Positions 16,794 to 27,261 of a DNA stretch of 64,000 nucleotides are shown here, piece after piece. The notes beneath the pieces are model-generated. The model searched no databases and was not told the DNA's origin. It was given only the letters and a program-made list of their open reading frames with translations. The translations under genes were made by a program, and so were the position numbers. The DNA comes from Bacteroidota bacterium (GTDB lineage Bacteria; Bacteroidota; Bacteroidia; Bacteroidales; JAGONC01): the NCBI GenBank assembly GCA_022711405.1, contig JAKLFC010000019.1:1-64000 (forward strand). Direction: 5' to 3'. The first letter of the stretch is position 1; each line of letters starts with the position of its first letter.

Positions 16794-17354
16794 TCACCCT
16801 GCCACCACCACCTTGGCGTACCGGATCACCTTTCCATTCAGCATGTAACCTTTTACAGTTTCATCGATGATCCTGCCCTTCATTTCTCCGGATGGTGCAG
16901 GGATCTGGGTGATGGCATCGTGAAGGTCGGTATTGAAAGGTTCGCCAATGGATTTGATTTCCTGTAGTCCTTTCTGCTCAAGGATCGTTCTCAGTTTTGC
17001 AAAGATCAGCTTTTCGCCTTCTCTCAGAGCTTCAATATGTTCTGTGCTTTCGGAGTGCCTGAGGGCGCGGTCGAAATCGTCCAGAACCGGCAGCAGGTCA
17101 TAAATGACTTCCTGAGTGGCCGACTTGCTCAGCTCTGTTTTTTCCCTGAGGGTTCGCTTGCGGAAATTGTCGAATTCGGAATAAAGGCGGATATATTTAT
17201 CATTGAGTTCAATCAGCTTGCCCTGCAGCTCTGCGATCAGAGCATCCTGAGCAGTATTTTTCTTGTGGGTTTTTGAACTTTTTTCGTGTTTATGAGCTTC
17301 CGGAGCCGCTCCGGAGGATGTCTGATCCTGTTCGTTCTTTTCTTTTTCGTTCAT
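16794..17354 (-). CDS. grpE: Nucleotide exchange factor GrpE
   Basis: 186 aa from ATG 17354 (an in-frame start at 17387 is possible but adds only non-conserved residues). Charged, Lys/Glu-rich N-terminus, long coiled-coil helix (about 45-95) with YIRLYSEFDNFRKRTLREK, then the beta-domain ending NGKVIRYAKVVVAG, the family signature. Exchanges ADP for ATP on DnaK. Upstream of dnaJ on the same strand. Confidence 0.95.
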   Translation of the reverse strand: MNEKEKNEQDQTSSGAAPEAHKHEKSSKTHKKNTAQDALIAELQGKLIELNDKYIRLYSEFDNFRKRTLREKTELSKSATQEVIYDLLPVLDDFDRALRHSESTEHIEALREGEKLIFAKLRTILEQKGLQEIKSIGEPFNTDLHDAITQIPAPSGEMKGRIIDETVKGYMLNGKVIRYAKVVVAG

Positions 17355-17474
17355 GGTGATGAATTCCGTATATAGTAAAACAATCACAATCCGCTTTTGA
17401 GCAGAAACGGCCGGGTGGGCTGATCAACATCTTTGCCACAACGGATATTACGACAAAATGGCAGGAAGCTGTCC

Positions 17475-18779
17475 TTATTGTCTTTGAATGGAAGCCCCGA
17501 TGCGGTTCAGACGTTCATCAATATACTGGTAACCCCTGTCGATCTGTTCGATATTGTGAATAACGCTTTTACCTTCTGCAGACAGGGCTGCTATCAGCAG
17601 GGCAACCCCGGCGCGGATGTCGGGAGAGGTCATATCAATGCCCTTCAGGGGGTGTTCATGGTCAAGCCCGATGACAGTTGCACGGTGAGGATCGCATAAA
17701 ATGATACGGGCTCCCATATCGATCAGTTTATCGACAAAAAACAGCCGGCTTTCAAACATTTTCTGATGGATCAGGACACTGCCTTTGGCCTGTATCGCCA
17801 CAACGAGGGCAATGCTGATGAGGTCGGGAGTGAATCCCGGCCAGGGAGCATCGGCAATCGTCATGATCGAGCCGTCCATAAAGGTTTCTACTTCGTAGTG
17901 ATCATGGTACGGTATCAGCAAGTCGTTTCCGGTTTGCTGCACTTTGATGCCCAGCCGGCGGAAAACTTCCGGTATAAGTCCCAGTTGTGGCAGATCCACT
18001 CCGCTGATGGTCAGTTCGGAACGGGTCATGGCGGCCATGCCGATAAAGCTTCCTACTTCGATCATATCCGGCAGCAGTTTGTGGGAACATCCTCCCAGGC
18101 GGGTCACGCCTTCGATGCTGAGAAGGTTGGATCCCACTCCTTTTATGCGGGCCCCCATGGCATTGAGCATCCGGCAGAGCTGGAGCACATACGGTTCGCA
18201 GGCAGCGTTGAAGATGGTGGTGGTGCCTTCCGCCAGTACGGCAGCCATGACGATGTTGGCAGTTCCTGTCACAGATGCTTCATCCAGAAGCATATAAGAG
18301 CCTTTGAGTTGTTTGGTCCAGACCTTAAAGGAACTTTCACCCGGCAGGTACGTGAAATGAGCACCGAGGGCCGTCAGTCCAACGTAATGCGTGTCGAGCC
18401 GGCGTCGGCCTATTTTGTCGCCGCCGGGCTGGTGCAGGTAACCAACGTTGAATCTGCCTAGCAGCGGTCCCAGGATCATGATGGAACCTCTCAGGCTTTG
18501 GGATTTTTTTCTGAATTCATCCGACCGGAGATAATCCAGATTGAGATCATCGGCCTGGAGGGTCACTGTGGCGGGTGTGTTGCGTTCCACCCTGACACCC
18601 ATGCCTTCCAGAAGTTCGATCAGATGATTGACGTCCCTGATGTCGGGGATATTTTCAATGGTAACCTTCTCATCCGTCAGAAGGCATGCACAGATGACCT
18701 GCAGCGCTTCGTTTTTTGCACCCTGAGGATGGATTGTCCCGCGGAGTTGCCTGCCGCCCTGAATAATGAATGAGCTCAT
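17475..18779 (-). CDS. murA: UDP-N-acetylglucosamine 1-carboxyvinyltransferase MurA (Asp-type)
   Basis: 434 aa. Transfers enolpyruvate from PEP to UDP-GlcNAc, the first committed step of peptidoglycan synthesis in the cytoplasm. N-terminal PQGAKNEAL carries the catalytic Lys/Asn (Lys22, Asn23). The active-site loop reads PGGDKIGRRRLD, so residue 121 is Asp where E. coli has Cys115. Asp in this position is known to keep activity and to prevent alkylation by fosfomycin. Starts 34 bp after DUF4290 and is probably co-transcribed with it. Confidence 0.96.
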   Translation of the reverse strand: MSSFIIQGGRQLRGTIHPQGAKNEALQVICACLLTDEKVTIENIPDIRDVNHLIELLEGMGVRVERNTPATVTLQADDLNLDYLRSDEFRKKSQSLRGSIMILGPLLGRFNVGYLHQPGGDKIGRRRLDTHYVGLTALGAHFTYLPGESSFKVWTKQLKGSYMLLDEASVTGTANIVMAAVLAEGTTTIFNAACEPYVLQLCRMLNAMGARIKGVGSNLLSIEGVTRLGGCSHKLLPDMIEVGSFIGMAAMTRSELTISGVDLPQLGLIPEVFRRLGIKVQQTGNDLLIPYHDHYEVETFMDGSIMTIADAPWPGFTPDLISIALVVAIQAKGSVLIHQKMFESRLFFVDKLIDMGARIILCDPHRATVIGLDHEHPLKGIDMTSPDIRAGVALLIAALSAEGKSVIHNIEQIDRGYQYIDERLNRIGASIQRQ

Positions 18780-18813
18780 CTGGAAAATTGATTTTCCAAA
18801 GATAGGAAATACT

Positions 18814-19503
18814 TTAATCCTGGGGCTTTTGCCTTCTGTCTTTTCGCGGACGCTGGCTGAAATTGTGGTTGAAGCCGTTCTTATAACCGTGGTTGTGATT
18901 TTTGTTTATTGCCATCGGTGGCTCCTTGATGAATTTTTTCTTTTTGTTCCGTGCCAGGATATCGTTGGTGTGGCTGAGCTTATCTTCAGTCCCCAGCTTT
19001 AGCTGTCCTTTGGAGAGCAGTTCAAGGTGCTGGGCAATCAGTTCATCGGTTACCGATTCCCTGTTCCAGCTCAGGTAAGATTTTTTCAGATGGTTGGCAA
19101 TGGTATGCACCAGTGCCTGTTTCTCAGGTCCTTCCGGATAATCGATCGCTTTCTGAATGATCGCCTCGATGTTGCTGCCGTAATGACGGAACTTGATCTC
19201 CCTGTCATGGTACTTCAGTCTTTTGGGCCGCTTGAAGATCTCTCCCGGTGAGGGCGGTGTAAACGGTCCGTCAAGATTCAGCTTGAAATCCGACATGATG
19301 TACAAATGATCCCACAGCTTGTGACGGACATCTCCGGCGTCGCGGAGGGTGGGATTCAGCTGCGACATGACATTGATGATGGCTTTCGCCGACTGGGTTC
19401 TGATTTCTATATCTTCAATGGTCATCAGGCTTTCGACCATTCTTTGGACGTTCCGGCCATATTCCCTGAGAATAAGCCTGTTGCGGGTGCTGTTATACTC
19501 CAT
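18814..19503 (-). CDS. DUF4290 family protein
   Basis: 229 aa, a Bacteroidota-specific family without known function. The core MEYNSTRNRLILREYGRNVQ and HKLWDHLYIMSDF (about 84-96) is characteristic. The last ~40 residues are Lys/Asn/His-rich and low in complexity (KNHNHGYKNGFNHN), suggesting a disordered, basic tail. It precedes murA, and a good promoter lies at 19628-19657. Confidence 0.88.
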   Translation of the reverse strand: MEYNSTRNRLILREYGRNVQRMVESLMTIEDIEIRTQSAKAIINVMSQLNPTLRDAGDVRHKLWDHLYIMSDFKLNLDGPFTPPSPGEIFKRPKRLKYHDREIKFRHYGSNIEAIIQKAIDYPEGPEKQALVHTIANHLKKSYLSWNRESVTDELIAQHLELLSKGQLKLGTEDKLSHTNDILARNKKKKFIKEPPMAINKNHNHGYKNGFNHNFSQRPRKDRRQKPQD

Positions 19504-19627
19504 GATAATAGTTAATCCGGTTAATTGATGACGATGGTTATATTCTCACAAGACGCGGAGGTTATCCGGGAAAGTAAATGTTGAACGATTTCTGGTTGCG
19601 TTTCGTGTGCTGTTGTGGAATCGGTTG

Positions 19628-19657
19628 CAAATATACTACTATTTTTTAATATGCAAA
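19628..19657 (-). promoter_or_regulatory. Promoter for the DUF4290-murA unit
   Basis: On the minus strand TTTG (19657-19654), an 18-bp spacer and TATATTTG (19635-19628), an exact TAnnTTTG. The start site would be near 19621, giving a leader of roughly 120 nt before the ATG at 19503. Confidence 0.75.
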
Positions 19658-19698
19658 CCTGACAGAGAATTAACGGGAACAAGTGCATTATGCCGTGA

Positions 19699-21993
19699 TC
19701 AGAGGATCCGGAGCCTTGCGAATTTCAACAGGATCTGTTTTTGTCCGATGTCCTGGAAATAAATGGTTGCTTTTTTATTGGGGCCCGTACCTTCCATACT
19801 GATCACTTTTCCTTTGCCAAAGCGTGCATGTTCCACATTCATGCCCACCTGGATCAGCTCGGAATTGTCGTCGGGGCTTGTGGGACTGTTGTCGGATGAA
19901 GGAAGCACCCTCCGGAAATTCTTCCTGTAAGGATGCCTCTGGTCTTTGGTAGCCCGTACATCGCCGCTGGAAGTAACGAAGCGGTTCTCTGCCGGGTTGA
20001 AGGATACTTTTTTCGGTGCCTCGAAGGCCGCCAGATCTATCTCATCAATGAACCGGCTGGGTTCGCAAAGGGTCAGGTTACCCCATCGGTACCGGTTCTC
20101 GGCGTACGACAGGGTTACTTTTTTCATGGCCCGTGTCAGGGCGACATAAAACAGGCGTCTTTCCTCCTCCAGATCTGCACGGGAATCCAGGGACTGTATC
20201 GAGGGAAAAAGGTTCTCTTCCAGGCCAACGATATACACATAGGGAAACTCAAGTCCTTTAGCTGCATGGATGGTCATCAGCGACACGTGATCAGGATCTT
20301 CCGTATCAGGCGTGTCGGCATCAGTAAGCAGTGCAACCTCCTGCATGAATTCGTCCAGGGTCCTGGGTACATTTTCGAGGTTCTCAGCTGTAAAGGAAAG
20401 AATCTCCTCCCTTTCGGAAAAATCCTGAATGGCATTGAGCAATTCCTCAATATTTTCAAAACGGCTGATCCCTTCCGGCGACCTGTCCTCGTGCAGTTCC
20501 TTCAGAATGCCAGCCGCCGAGGCGATTTCCCTGGCCAGCAGATAGGCATTTTTGGTCTTCAGCTGGGCTGAAAAGCTCTTTATCATAACACAGAAATCGG
20601 TCATTTTCTTCTGCGTGCCCATCGGTAAGTCGAAGCGTTTATCGGGCATATTTTCAATGACCTCCCAGATGCTCGTCCTGTTTTTATCAGCCTCTACGAT
20701 CAGCCGTTCGCAGCTGGTCTTGCCGATGCCACGGGAGGGATAGTTGATGACACGAAGCAGCGCCTCATCGTCATGATGGTTGATCACCAGCCTGTAATAG
20801 GCGATCAGGTCTTTGATCTCCTTGCGCCTGTAGAACGACAGACCTCCATAGATTTTATAGGGGATGTTCAGTTTGCGCAATGATTCCTCAAATGCCCTGG
20901 ATTGGGCATTGGTCCGGTAGAGGATGGCAAAGGCGTCGTTCCTGAGCTGATGGTTCATCTTATGTTCAAAGATAGCGTTGGCCACCAGGGAGCCTTCCTC
21001 GCTGTCGGTGGTGGCTTTCAGCAGGCCTATGAGATGACCTTCTTCGTTATTTGTCCATATCTCTTTGAAAATCTGATCTTTATTATTGACGATCACGCCA
21101 TTGGCCACTTTCACGATGGTTTTGGTCGAGCGGTAATTCTGTTCCAGTTTATAGGTGGCAGCATCCGGATAGTCGCTTTTGAAGTTCAGAATGTTCTGGA
21201 TATTGGCTCCCCGGAACGCATAGATGCTCTGGGCATCGTCGCCCACCACACAGATGTTTTCATTGTTGGCAGCCAGTTTCTTCAGGATGGCATACTGTAC
21301 GTAGTTTGTGTCCTGGTATTCATCCACAAGGATAAACAGAAATTTTTGCTGGTATTTGTACAGCACTTCGGGATATTCCTCCAGGAGCCGGTATGTGTTC
21401 AGCAGCAGGTCGTCGAAATCCATAGCGGAGGCCTTGACCATCCGGTTCTGGTACATGGTGTAAAGGTGACCTGTTTTGGGCCGGCCGGAGATTTTATCCT
21501 GGAGCAGCAACTGTGGATCACTATTGTATAGTGCGGGGGTGACCAGGTTTATTTTGGCCTGAGAGATTCGGTTCAGCACATAGGATGGTGCATAGATCTT
21601 CGGGTCAAGCTCCTGTTCATTGATCAGCGATTTCATCAGGCTTTTGGAATCATCGGTGTCGTAGATCGTAAAATGCGACGGGAATCCCAGGCGATGTGCC
21701 TCTATCCGGAGGATACGCGCGAAGATTGAATGAAAGGTTCCCATCCATACGTTCCGTGCATCCTTGTTATCCACCAGGGCTGTGATTCTTTTTTTCATTT
21801 CCCTGGCAGCCTTGTTGGTAAAGGTCAGGGCAAGGATGGAAAAGGGATCGACACCCAGATTGATCAGGTGTGCGACCCTGTAGGTCAGCACCCGTGTTTT
21901 GCCTGAGCCAGCCCCTGCCAGCACCATCACGGGTCCTTCAATATGCTCAACGGCGACCCGTTGTTCGTCATTTAAATCTTCCAGGATGTTCAT
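19699..21993 (-). CDS. UvrD/PcrA-type superfamily 1 DNA helicase
   Basis: 764 aa. Walker A AGAGSGKT at 26-33, motif II VDEYQDTNYVQY, motif III GDDAQSIYAFRGA, motif IV QNYRST, motif V LMTIHAAKGLEFPYVYI and motif VI FYVALTRA are complete. The C-terminal ~50 residues form the PcrA-type Tudor-like module (VGMNVEHARFGKGKVISMEG), which supports PcrA/UvrD over Rep. Unwinds 3'-5' in repair and in clearing stalled polymerase or RecA. Transcribed divergently from the ribosomal cluster. Confidence 0.93.
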   Translation of the reverse strand: MNILEDLNDEQRVAVEHIEGPVMVLAGAGSGKTRVLTYRVAHLINLGVDPFSILALTFTNKAAREMKKRITALVDNKDARNVWMGTFHSIFARILRIEAHRLGFPSHFTIYDTDDSKSLMKSLINEQELDPKIYAPSYVLNRISQAKINLVTPALYNSDPQLLLQDKISGRPKTGHLYTMYQNRMVKASAMDFDDLLLNTYRLLEEYPEVLYKYQQKFLFILVDEYQDTNYVQYAILKKLAANNENICVVGDDAQSIYAFRGANIQNILNFKSDYPDAATYKLEQNYRSTKTIVKVANGVIVNNKDQIFKEIWTNNEEGHLIGLLKATTDSEEGSLVANAIFEHKMNHQLRNDAFAILYRTNAQSRAFEESLRKLNIPYKIYGGLSFYRRKEIKDLIAYYRLVINHHDDEALLRVINYPSRGIGKTSCERLIVEADKNRTSIWEVIENMPDKRFDLPMGTQKKMTDFCVMIKSFSAQLKTKNAYLLAREIASAAGILKELHEDRSPEGISRFENIEELLNAIQDFSEREEILSFTAENLENVPRTLDEFMQEVALLTDADTPDTEDPDHVSLMTIHAAKGLEFPYVYIVGLEENLFPSIQSLDSRADLEEERRLFYVALTRAMKKVTLSYAENRYRWGNLTLCEPSRFIDEIDLAAFEAPKKVSFNPAENRFVTSSGDVRATKDQRHPYRKNFRRVLPSSDNSPTSPDDNSELIQVGMNVEHARFGKGKVISMEGTGPNKKATIYFQDIGQKQILLKFARLRIL

Positions 21994-22013
21994 GGATTTT
22001 GGATCAGGTACCG

Positions 22014-22021
22014 CAAAAGTA
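22014..22021 (-). promoter_or_regulatory. -7 element of the uvrD-type gene
   Basis: Minus-strand TACTTTTG (exact TAnnTTTG) 20 bp before the start codon; the -33 partner is not clear. The transcript would have a very short leader. Confidence 0.55.
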
Positions 22022-22066
22022 ATGGATTTACGTCAAATGCATCTCTTGAAAAAAAATAACGAAAAG

Positions 22067-22097
22067 ATTGTATATTGAAAAATTAATTGTACTTTTG
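22067..22097 (+). promoter_or_regulatory. Promoter of the str-S10-spc-alpha cluster
   Basis: ATTG (22067-22070), 19-bp spacer, TACTTTTG (22090-22097). The fit to the Bacteroidota sigma consensus in both boxes and spacing is good. Predicted start near 22103. No other equally good promoter was seen within the ribosomal cluster. Confidence 0.75.
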
Positions 22098-22102
22098 CAC
22101 CC

Positions 22103-22313
22103 GCTTAATTGGAAGCTGTTTATTTAAAGGTTCTTTCATTTATTTAAGCCAGAGAAACATTCTCAGAATACTCAGGAAACCTGATAAGGTAAGACGGTTA
22201 TAGGTTTCAGCCGCGATGGATCTGCCATGATCCATGCCGGTTATGTCTGCAATCCTTACTGTATCCTTCCCTGATATTCCAGATAACATTTAATGTGAAC
22301 AAAAATCGTAGCT
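22103..22313 (+). promoter_or_regulatory. Long structured 5' leader of rpsL
   Basis: About 210 nt of untranslated leader, long for this phylum. Two perfect 7-bp stems are visible, GAAACCT...AGGTTTC (about 22176-22211) and ATGGATC-TGCCAT-GATCCAT (about 22217-22236). Such leaders commonly mediate feedback by S7 or S4, but no match to a known r-protein leader was recognised. Confidence 0.5.
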
Positions 22314-22691
22314 ATGCCGACGATTCAGCAATTAGTCCGAAAAGGACGTAAGAAATTGACCGATAAGAGTAAGTCGCCAGCCCTTGATGCGTGTCCGCAG
22401 AAAAGGGGTGTATGTGTGAGGGTCTATACGACCACTCCCAAGAAGCCCAATTCAGCGATGCGCAAGGTGGCCAGGGTGCGTTTGACCAATACCAAGGAGG
22501 TGAATGCTTATATTCCCGGTGAAGGTCATAACCTGCAGGAGCACTCCATTGTAATGATCCGCGGTGGGAGGGTCAAGGATCTTCCGGGCGTCAGGTACCA
22601 CATTATCCGTGGTGCACTGGATACATCCGGCGTGGAGGGGCGTAATCAGAGAAGGTCGAAATATGGAACCAAGCGCCCGAAGAAGAAATAA
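22314..22691 (+). CDS. rpsL: Small ribosomal subunit protein uS12
   Basis: 125 aa, full length. Decoding-centre loop [11 protein letters not shown] (Lys43, Lys44) and [14 protein letters not shown] (Lys88) carry the wild-type residues at the usual streptomycin-resistance positions. First gene of the cluster, 20 bp before rpsG. Confidence 0.98.
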   Translation: MPTIQQLVRKGRKKLTDKSKSPALDACPQKRGVCVRVYTTTPKKPNSAMRKVARVRLTNTKEVNAYIPGEGHNLQEHSIVMIRGGRVKDLPGVRYHIIRGALDTSGVEGRNQRRSKYGTKRPKKK

Positions 22692-22711
22692 GATACATTA
22701 TATAATGATCT

Positions 22712-23179
22712 ATGAGAAAAAGTAAACCAAAAAAGGTAGAAGTACTTCCGGATCCCAGGTTCAATGATGTGATGGTTTCCAAATTTGTGAACAACATGAT
22801 GTATCGCGGGAAAAAGAACCTTGCCTTCAAGGTGTTCTATGAAGCCATTGATGCCGTCAGCGAACGCTCGGGCGAAGATGGCCTGGAAGTATGGAAAAAA
22901 GCATTGGCCAATGTGACTCCTTCGGTTGAAGTGCGAAGCAGGAGAATAGGGGGTGCCACATTCCAGATCCCTTCGGAGATAAGGCCTTCGCGAAAAATGT
23001 CGATCGGGATGAAGAATCTGATCAAATACTCGCGTGCTCGCCATGAAAAATCGATGGGGCAAAAACTTGCCGGAGAGATCCTGGCCGCCTTCAAAGAAGA
23101 AGGTGCGGCTTTTAAAAAGAAAGAGGACACCCACCGTATGGCCGAAGCTAACAAGGCATTCTCCCATTTCCGGTTTTAG
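22712..23179 (+). CDS. rpsG: Small ribosomal subunit protein uS7
   Basis: 155 aa; [17 protein letters not shown] at the N-terminus and [14 protein letters not shown] in the centre are typical. Binds 16S rRNA in the head and is the usual feedback regulator of str operons, relevant to the structured leader at 22103-22313. Followed 28 bp later by fusA. Confidence 0.98.
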   Translation: MRKSKPKKVEVLPDPRFNDVMVSKFVNNMMYRGKKNLAFKVFYEAIDAVSERSGEDGLEVWKKALANVTPSVEVRSRRIGGATFQIPSEIRPSRKMSIGMKNLIKYSRARHEKSMGQKLAGEILAAFKEEGAAFKKKEDTHRMAEANKAFSHFRF

Positions 23180-23207
23180 TTGAAAAGAACGACCAGGTAG
23201 TTAAAAA

Positions 23208-25310
23208 ATGTCGGACAGGCTGTTACATATCAGAAACATTGGCATTATGGCCCATATCGATGCGGGTAAGACCACAACGACGGAGCGCATATTGTACTAC
23301 ACCGGCATCAACTACCGAATGGGAGAGGTACATGAGGGAACAGCCACCATGGACTGGATGGTTCAGGAGCAGGAAAGAGGGATCACCATCACTTCTGCCG
23401 CAACCACCGTATTCTGGGACCTGGATTCCCAGAAGTACCGTATCAATATCATTGATACCCCCGGCCATGTGGATTTCACGGTCGAGGTGGAACGGTCGCT
23501 CCGAATACTGGACGGCGCCATTGCGGTCTTCTGCGGTGTGGGAGGTGTGGAACCCCAGTCCGAAACCGTATGGAAGCAAGCCGATACTTACCGGGTACCC
23601 CGGATCAGTTTTGTCAATAAGATGGATCGTCCGGGAGCGGATTTCCAGAACGTGATTGCCCAGATCAAGGATAAGCTGGGAGCCAATCCTGTGGCACTGC
23701 AGCTTCCCATCGGCAATGAAGAGACTTTCGCCGGTGTGGTGGATCTGATCGGGCGAAAAGCCTATCAGTGGGATGAGGAATCACTGGGGATGCGCTACTA
23801 TGAAACTTCGATCCCGCCTGATATGATGGAGATGGTGGAAAACTACAGGATGAGGATGATCGAGAGCGTGGTCGAAAATGATGAGCATCTTTTTGAGAAA
23901 TTCATCAATGATCCGGAATCCATCACTGAATCCGATATCCATGAGGGTCTGCGCAAAGCCACTCTGGATTTGCACATCACTCCCGTTCTCTGCGGGGCTG
24001 CCCTGAGAAATAAAGGTATTCAGAACCTACTGGATGCCATCATCCGTTATCTTCCCTGTCCGCTCGACATACCGCCGGTGACCGGCCTGAATCCATTCAC
24101 CGAAAAGGAAGAGATCAGGAAGGCGGATCCTTCGGAACCGTTCACTGCTCTGGCGTTCAAAATAGCCACCGATCCCTTTGTCGGGCGTATCGCATTTTTC
24201 CGGGTGTATGCCGGAGCGCTGGAAGCCGGGGAAACAGTGCTGAATTCACATACCGACAAAAGGGAGCGGATCTCGCGCATCATGCAGATGCACGCCAACA
24301 AGCAAAAACCCCTGCAGCGGATCGAAGCCGGTGACATCGGAGCAGCTGTGGGATTCAAGCTGATACGAACGGGAGATACCCTGTGCGATCCGTCTCATCC
24401 CATTGCACTGGAGCCCATCCACTTCCCTGAACCTGTCATCAGGGTTGCAGTTGAACCCAGGACGCAGGATGACGTGGAGAAACTGGAAGCGGGACTGGCC
24501 AAGCTGACAGAAGAAGATCCTACATTCAAGGTGAGGCTGGATCCGGAAACCGGACAAACCATCATCAGCGGCATGGGTGAACTGCATCTTGAGATCCTTA
24601 CCGACCGCCTGAAAAGAGAATTCAACCTGGAAATCAACCAGGGTATGCCACATGTGGCCTACAAAGAGGCCATTGTGAGCCCTGTCGGATACAGGGAAGT
24701 CTATAAGAAACAATCCGGAGGCAGGGGAAAGTTTGCCGACATCGAAGTAGAGCTTGGCCCTGCCGACAATGGAATGCCAGGGCTTCAGTTCCTTAATGAG
24801 ATCAGGGGAGGCAGCATTCCCAAAGAATTCATTCCTGCCATTGAAAAGGGATTCCGGCAGGCCATGAACAACGGTATCCTGCTTGGCTTCCCCATGCACA
24901 GCATGAAGGTCCGGCTTCTTGACGGATCTTACCATCCTGTGGATTCTGATGCATTGTCATTTGAGATTGCTGCAAACCTGGCCTTCAGGGAAGCCTGCAA
25001 AAAAGGAAAGATGATCCTTCTGGAACCCATCATGCGACTGGAGGTCATCACCCCGGATGAATACCTGGGAGATATCACCAGCGATCTGAACAGACGGAGG
25101 GGAAATGTGGTTGAAGTGCTGCCCCGGATCCGCTCACAGGTGATCAGGGCACAGGTTCCTCTGGCAGAAATGTTCGGATATGTCACCGCCTTGAGGACCA
25201 TCACCTCAGGCAGAGCTACATCAACTATGGAATTTCTTCATTATGAGCCTGTTCCGGATGTTATGACAGAGGAAATCATCTATAAAATAAAGGGATATAT
25301 TCTCACTTGA
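23208..25310 (+). CDS. fusA: Elongation factor G
   Basis: 700 aa, canonical EF-G length. G1 [10 protein letters not shown] (15-24), G2 with [12 protein letters not shown]3 [10 protein letters not shown]4 NKMD; domains II-V complete, with the domain IV tip region [10 protein letters not shown]. Translocase GTPase of the ribosome. No tuf gene follows; rpsJ is next. Confidence 0.98.
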   Translation: MSDRLLHIRNIGIMAHIDAGKTTTTERILYYTGINYRMGEVHEGTATMDWMVQEQERGITITSAATTVFWDLDSQKYRINIIDTPGHVDFTVEVERSLRILDGAIAVFCGVGGVEPQSETVWKQADTYRVPRISFVNKMDRPGADFQNVIAQIKDKLGANPVALQLPIGNEETFAGVVDLIGRKAYQWDEESLGMRYYETSIPPDMMEMVENYRMRMIESVVENDEHLFEKFINDPESITESDIHEGLRKATLDLHITPVLCGAALRNKGIQNLLDAIIRYLPCPLDIPPVTGLNPFTEKEEIRKADPSEPFTALAFKIATDPFVGRIAFFRVYAGALEAGETVLNSHTDKRERISRIMQMHANKQKPLQRIEAGDIGAAVGFKLIRTGDTLCDPSHPIALEPIHFPEPVIRVAVEPRTQDDVEKLEAGLAKLTEEDPTFKVRLDPETGQTIISGMGELHLEILTDRLKREFNLEINQGMPHVAYKEAIVSPVGYREVYKKQSGGRGKFADIEVELGPADNGMPGLQFLNEIRGGSIPKEFIPAIEKGFRQAMNNGILLGFPMHSMKVRLLDGSYHPVDSDALSFEIAANLAFREACKKGKMILLEPIMRLEVITPDEYLGDITSDLNRRRGNVVEVLPRIRSQVIRAQVPLAEMFGYVTALRTITSGRATSTMEFLHYEPVPDVMTEEIIYKIKGYILT

Positions 25311-25340
25311 ACCTAATTGTCAACCTATAATCATTAAAAG

Positions 25341-25646
25341 GTGAGCCAGAGAATCAGAATAAAACTAAAATCATACGATCATAACCTGGTGGATAAATCT
25401 GCCGAAAAGATCGTAAAAACAGTCAAATCGACGGGTGCTGTCGTGAATGGTCCCATTCCGCTGCCGACTGACCGTAAGATCTTTACGGTCAACCGGTCGA
25501 CCTTTGTCAATAAAAAATCACGCGAGCAGTTTCAGCTATGTTCCTATAAGCGGTTGCTGGACATTTACAGTACAACGTCCAAAACCATTGATGCGTTGAT
25601 GAAGCTGGAACTTCCCAGTGGAGTGGAAGTTGAAATAAAAGTATAA
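25341..25646 (+). CDS. rpsJ: Small ribosomal subunit protein uS10
   Basis: 101 aa from a GTG start at 25341 (no ATG is available near the conserved [13 protein letters not shown] start). Contains [23 protein letters not shown]. In E. coli this gene heads the S10 operon; here it continues the str genes after a 30-bp gap. Also the NusE transcription factor in antitermination. Confidence 0.97.
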   Translation: MSQRIRIKLKSYDHNLVDKSAEKIVKTVKSTGAVVNGPIPLPTDRKIFTVNRSTFVNKKSREQFQLCSYKRLLDIYSTTSKTIDALMKLELPSGVEVEIKV

Positions 25647-25680
25647 TTGTGCCTGGCTGCAGGCATTAAATTGTAAGAAC

Positions 25681-26310
25681 ATGTCAGGACTGATTGGTAA
25701 AAAAATTGGGATGACCAGCATCTACGATGCGAATGGTAAGAACGTTCCCTGTACGGTGATCGAAGCCGGTCCTTGTGTGGTAACCCAGATCAAGACCAAG
25801 GAGAGCGACGGATACGATGCGATCCAGATGGCCTTTGATGAAAAGAAGGAGAAACATACCACCAGGGCGCTTCGTGGTCATTTTGAAAAAGCGGGTGTCA
25901 CACCCAAAAAGATCATCAGGGAGTTCACACGTTTTGAGGTGGGTCACCAGAAGAAATTCGGGGATATCGTGACGGTGGATGTATTTGTGGAAGGCGAATA
26001 CATTGATGTCGTCGGTATCACGAAAGGAAAAGGATTCCAGGGTGTAGTGAAGCGTCATTATTTCGGCGGGGTGACCGACGCCACCCATGGTCAGCACAAC
26101 CGTCAGAGGGCGCCGGGTTCGATCGGGGCCTCTTCCTATCCCTCCAGGGTACTCCCCGGGATGCGAATGGCTGGTCATACCGGATGCGATCGGGTAAAGA
26201 TGATCAATTTACAGATCATGAAGCTCATTCCCGAGAAAAACCTGGTCCTTGTCAAGGGTGCTGTGCCCGGACCCAATGGTTCATATTTAATTCTAGAAAG
26301 ATGGAGCTAG
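25681..26310 (+). CDS. rplC: Large ribosomal subunit protein uL3
   Basis: 209 aa; [14 protein letters not shown] start and the central extension loop [20 protein letters not shown] with the Gln usually methylated in this family. Its stop overlaps the rplD start by 10 bp, implying coupled translation. Confidence 0.98.
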   Translation: MSGLIGKKIGMTSIYDANGKNVPCTVIEAGPCVVTQIKTKESDGYDAIQMAFDEKKEKHTTRALRGHFEKAGVTPKKIIREFTRFEVGHQKKFGDIVTVDVFVEGEYIDVVGITKGKGFQGVVKRHYFGGVTDATHGQHNRQRAPGSIGASSYPSRVLPGMRMAGHTGCDRVKMINLQIMKLIPEKNLVLVKGAVPGPNGSYLILERWS

Positions 26311-26954
26311 CAATTTTTCAACTAAACGGTCAGCAGACCTCCAGGAAGGTGATGCTGGATGATTCAATTTTCGGCATTGAACCGAATGATCACGCAATCT
26401 ATCTTGACACCAAGCAGTTCATGGCCAATCAGCGGCAGGGTACACACGCCACCAAGGAGAAGAGCCTGCTTTCGGGCAGCACCCGCAAGATTAAAAGGCA
26501 AAAGGGTACAGGCGGTGCAAGGGCCGGGAGCGTAAAATCCCCTCTTTTCCCGGGCGGGGCACGTGTGTTCGGACCTCAGCCGCGTGACTACAGCTTTAAA
26601 CTGAACAAGAAAGTGAAGAGGCTCGCCAGAAAATCAGCGCTGACGTACAAGGCGAAAGAGAATCAGATCATCGTTCTGGAAGATTTCGATTTTGAAGCAC
26701 CGCGCACCAAAGCATTGATTGAGCTGCTGAATAATTTCAGCGTGGCCGACCAGAAAACCATGTTCGTTCTGGCCAGGCCAAACCGCAACATTTTCCTTTC
26801 CAGCAGGAACCTTCAACAGGTAAAGGTGATCCAGGCATCGGATCTGAGTACCTATGACATCCTGAATGCCCGGCACCTGTTCTTCATGGAGAGCTCGCTG
26901 CAGGAACTGCAAAAAGTGCTGGCCAGTAACGCTGAGGATCAAAACCAAAAATAA
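26301..26954 (+). CDS. rplD: Large ribosomal subunit protein uL4
   Basis: 217 aa from ATG 26301, where the conserved sequence ([10 protein letters not shown]) begins. Loop [20 protein letters not shown] lines the exit tunnel. Overlaps rplC by 10 bp. Confidence 0.97.
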   Translation: MELAIFQLNGQQTSRKVMLDDSIFGIEPNDHAIYLDTKQFMANQRQGTHATKEKSLLSGSTRKIKRQKGTGGARAGSVKSPLFPGGARVFGPQPRDYSFKLNKKVKRLARKSALTYKAKENQIIVLEDFDFEAPRTKALIELLNNFSVADQKTMFVLARPNRNIFLSSRNLQQVKVIQASDLSTYDILNARHLFFMESSLQELQKVLASNAEDQNQK

Positions 26955-26965
26955 AAATCAGGACC

Positions 26966-27256
26966 ATGGACATTATACTGAGACCGGTCATTACGGAGAA
27001 AATGACCCAGAAAGGGGAGAAATTGAACCAGTATGGTTTTATTGTGCATAAAAAGGCCAATAAGCTTCAGATCCGCAAGGCTGTCATGGAATTGTACGGA
27101 GTTGAGGTCATTGATGTCAATACGATGAACTATTCAGGCAAGTTGAAGACCCGTTTTACAAAAGGGGGAGCCCTCTCAGGAAGGACGAATTCCTACAAAA
27201 AAGCGATCGTCACTTTAGCGGCAGGAGAAACTATTGATTTTTACAGCAATATCTAA
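26966..27256 (+). CDS. rplW: Large ribosomal subunit protein uL23
   Basis: 96 aa; RPVITEKMTQKGEKLNQYGF start. Tunnel-exit protein and docking site for SRP and trigger factor. 11 bp after rplD and 5 bp before rplB. Confidence 0.97.
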   Translation: MDIILRPVITEKMTQKGEKLNQYGFIVHKKANKLQIRKAVMELYGVEVIDVNTMNYSGKLKTRFTKGGALSGRTNSYKKAIVTLAAGETIDFYSNI

Positions 27257-27261
27257 GATAA

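Larger units (their letters stand above)
21994..22313. other. Divergent intergenic region uvrD / rpsL
   Basis: 320 bp without a gene. It holds a minus-strand -7 box for the helicase, a plus-strand promoter for the ribosomal cluster and a leader of about 210 nt with two clear hairpins, all listed separately. Confidence 0.75.
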
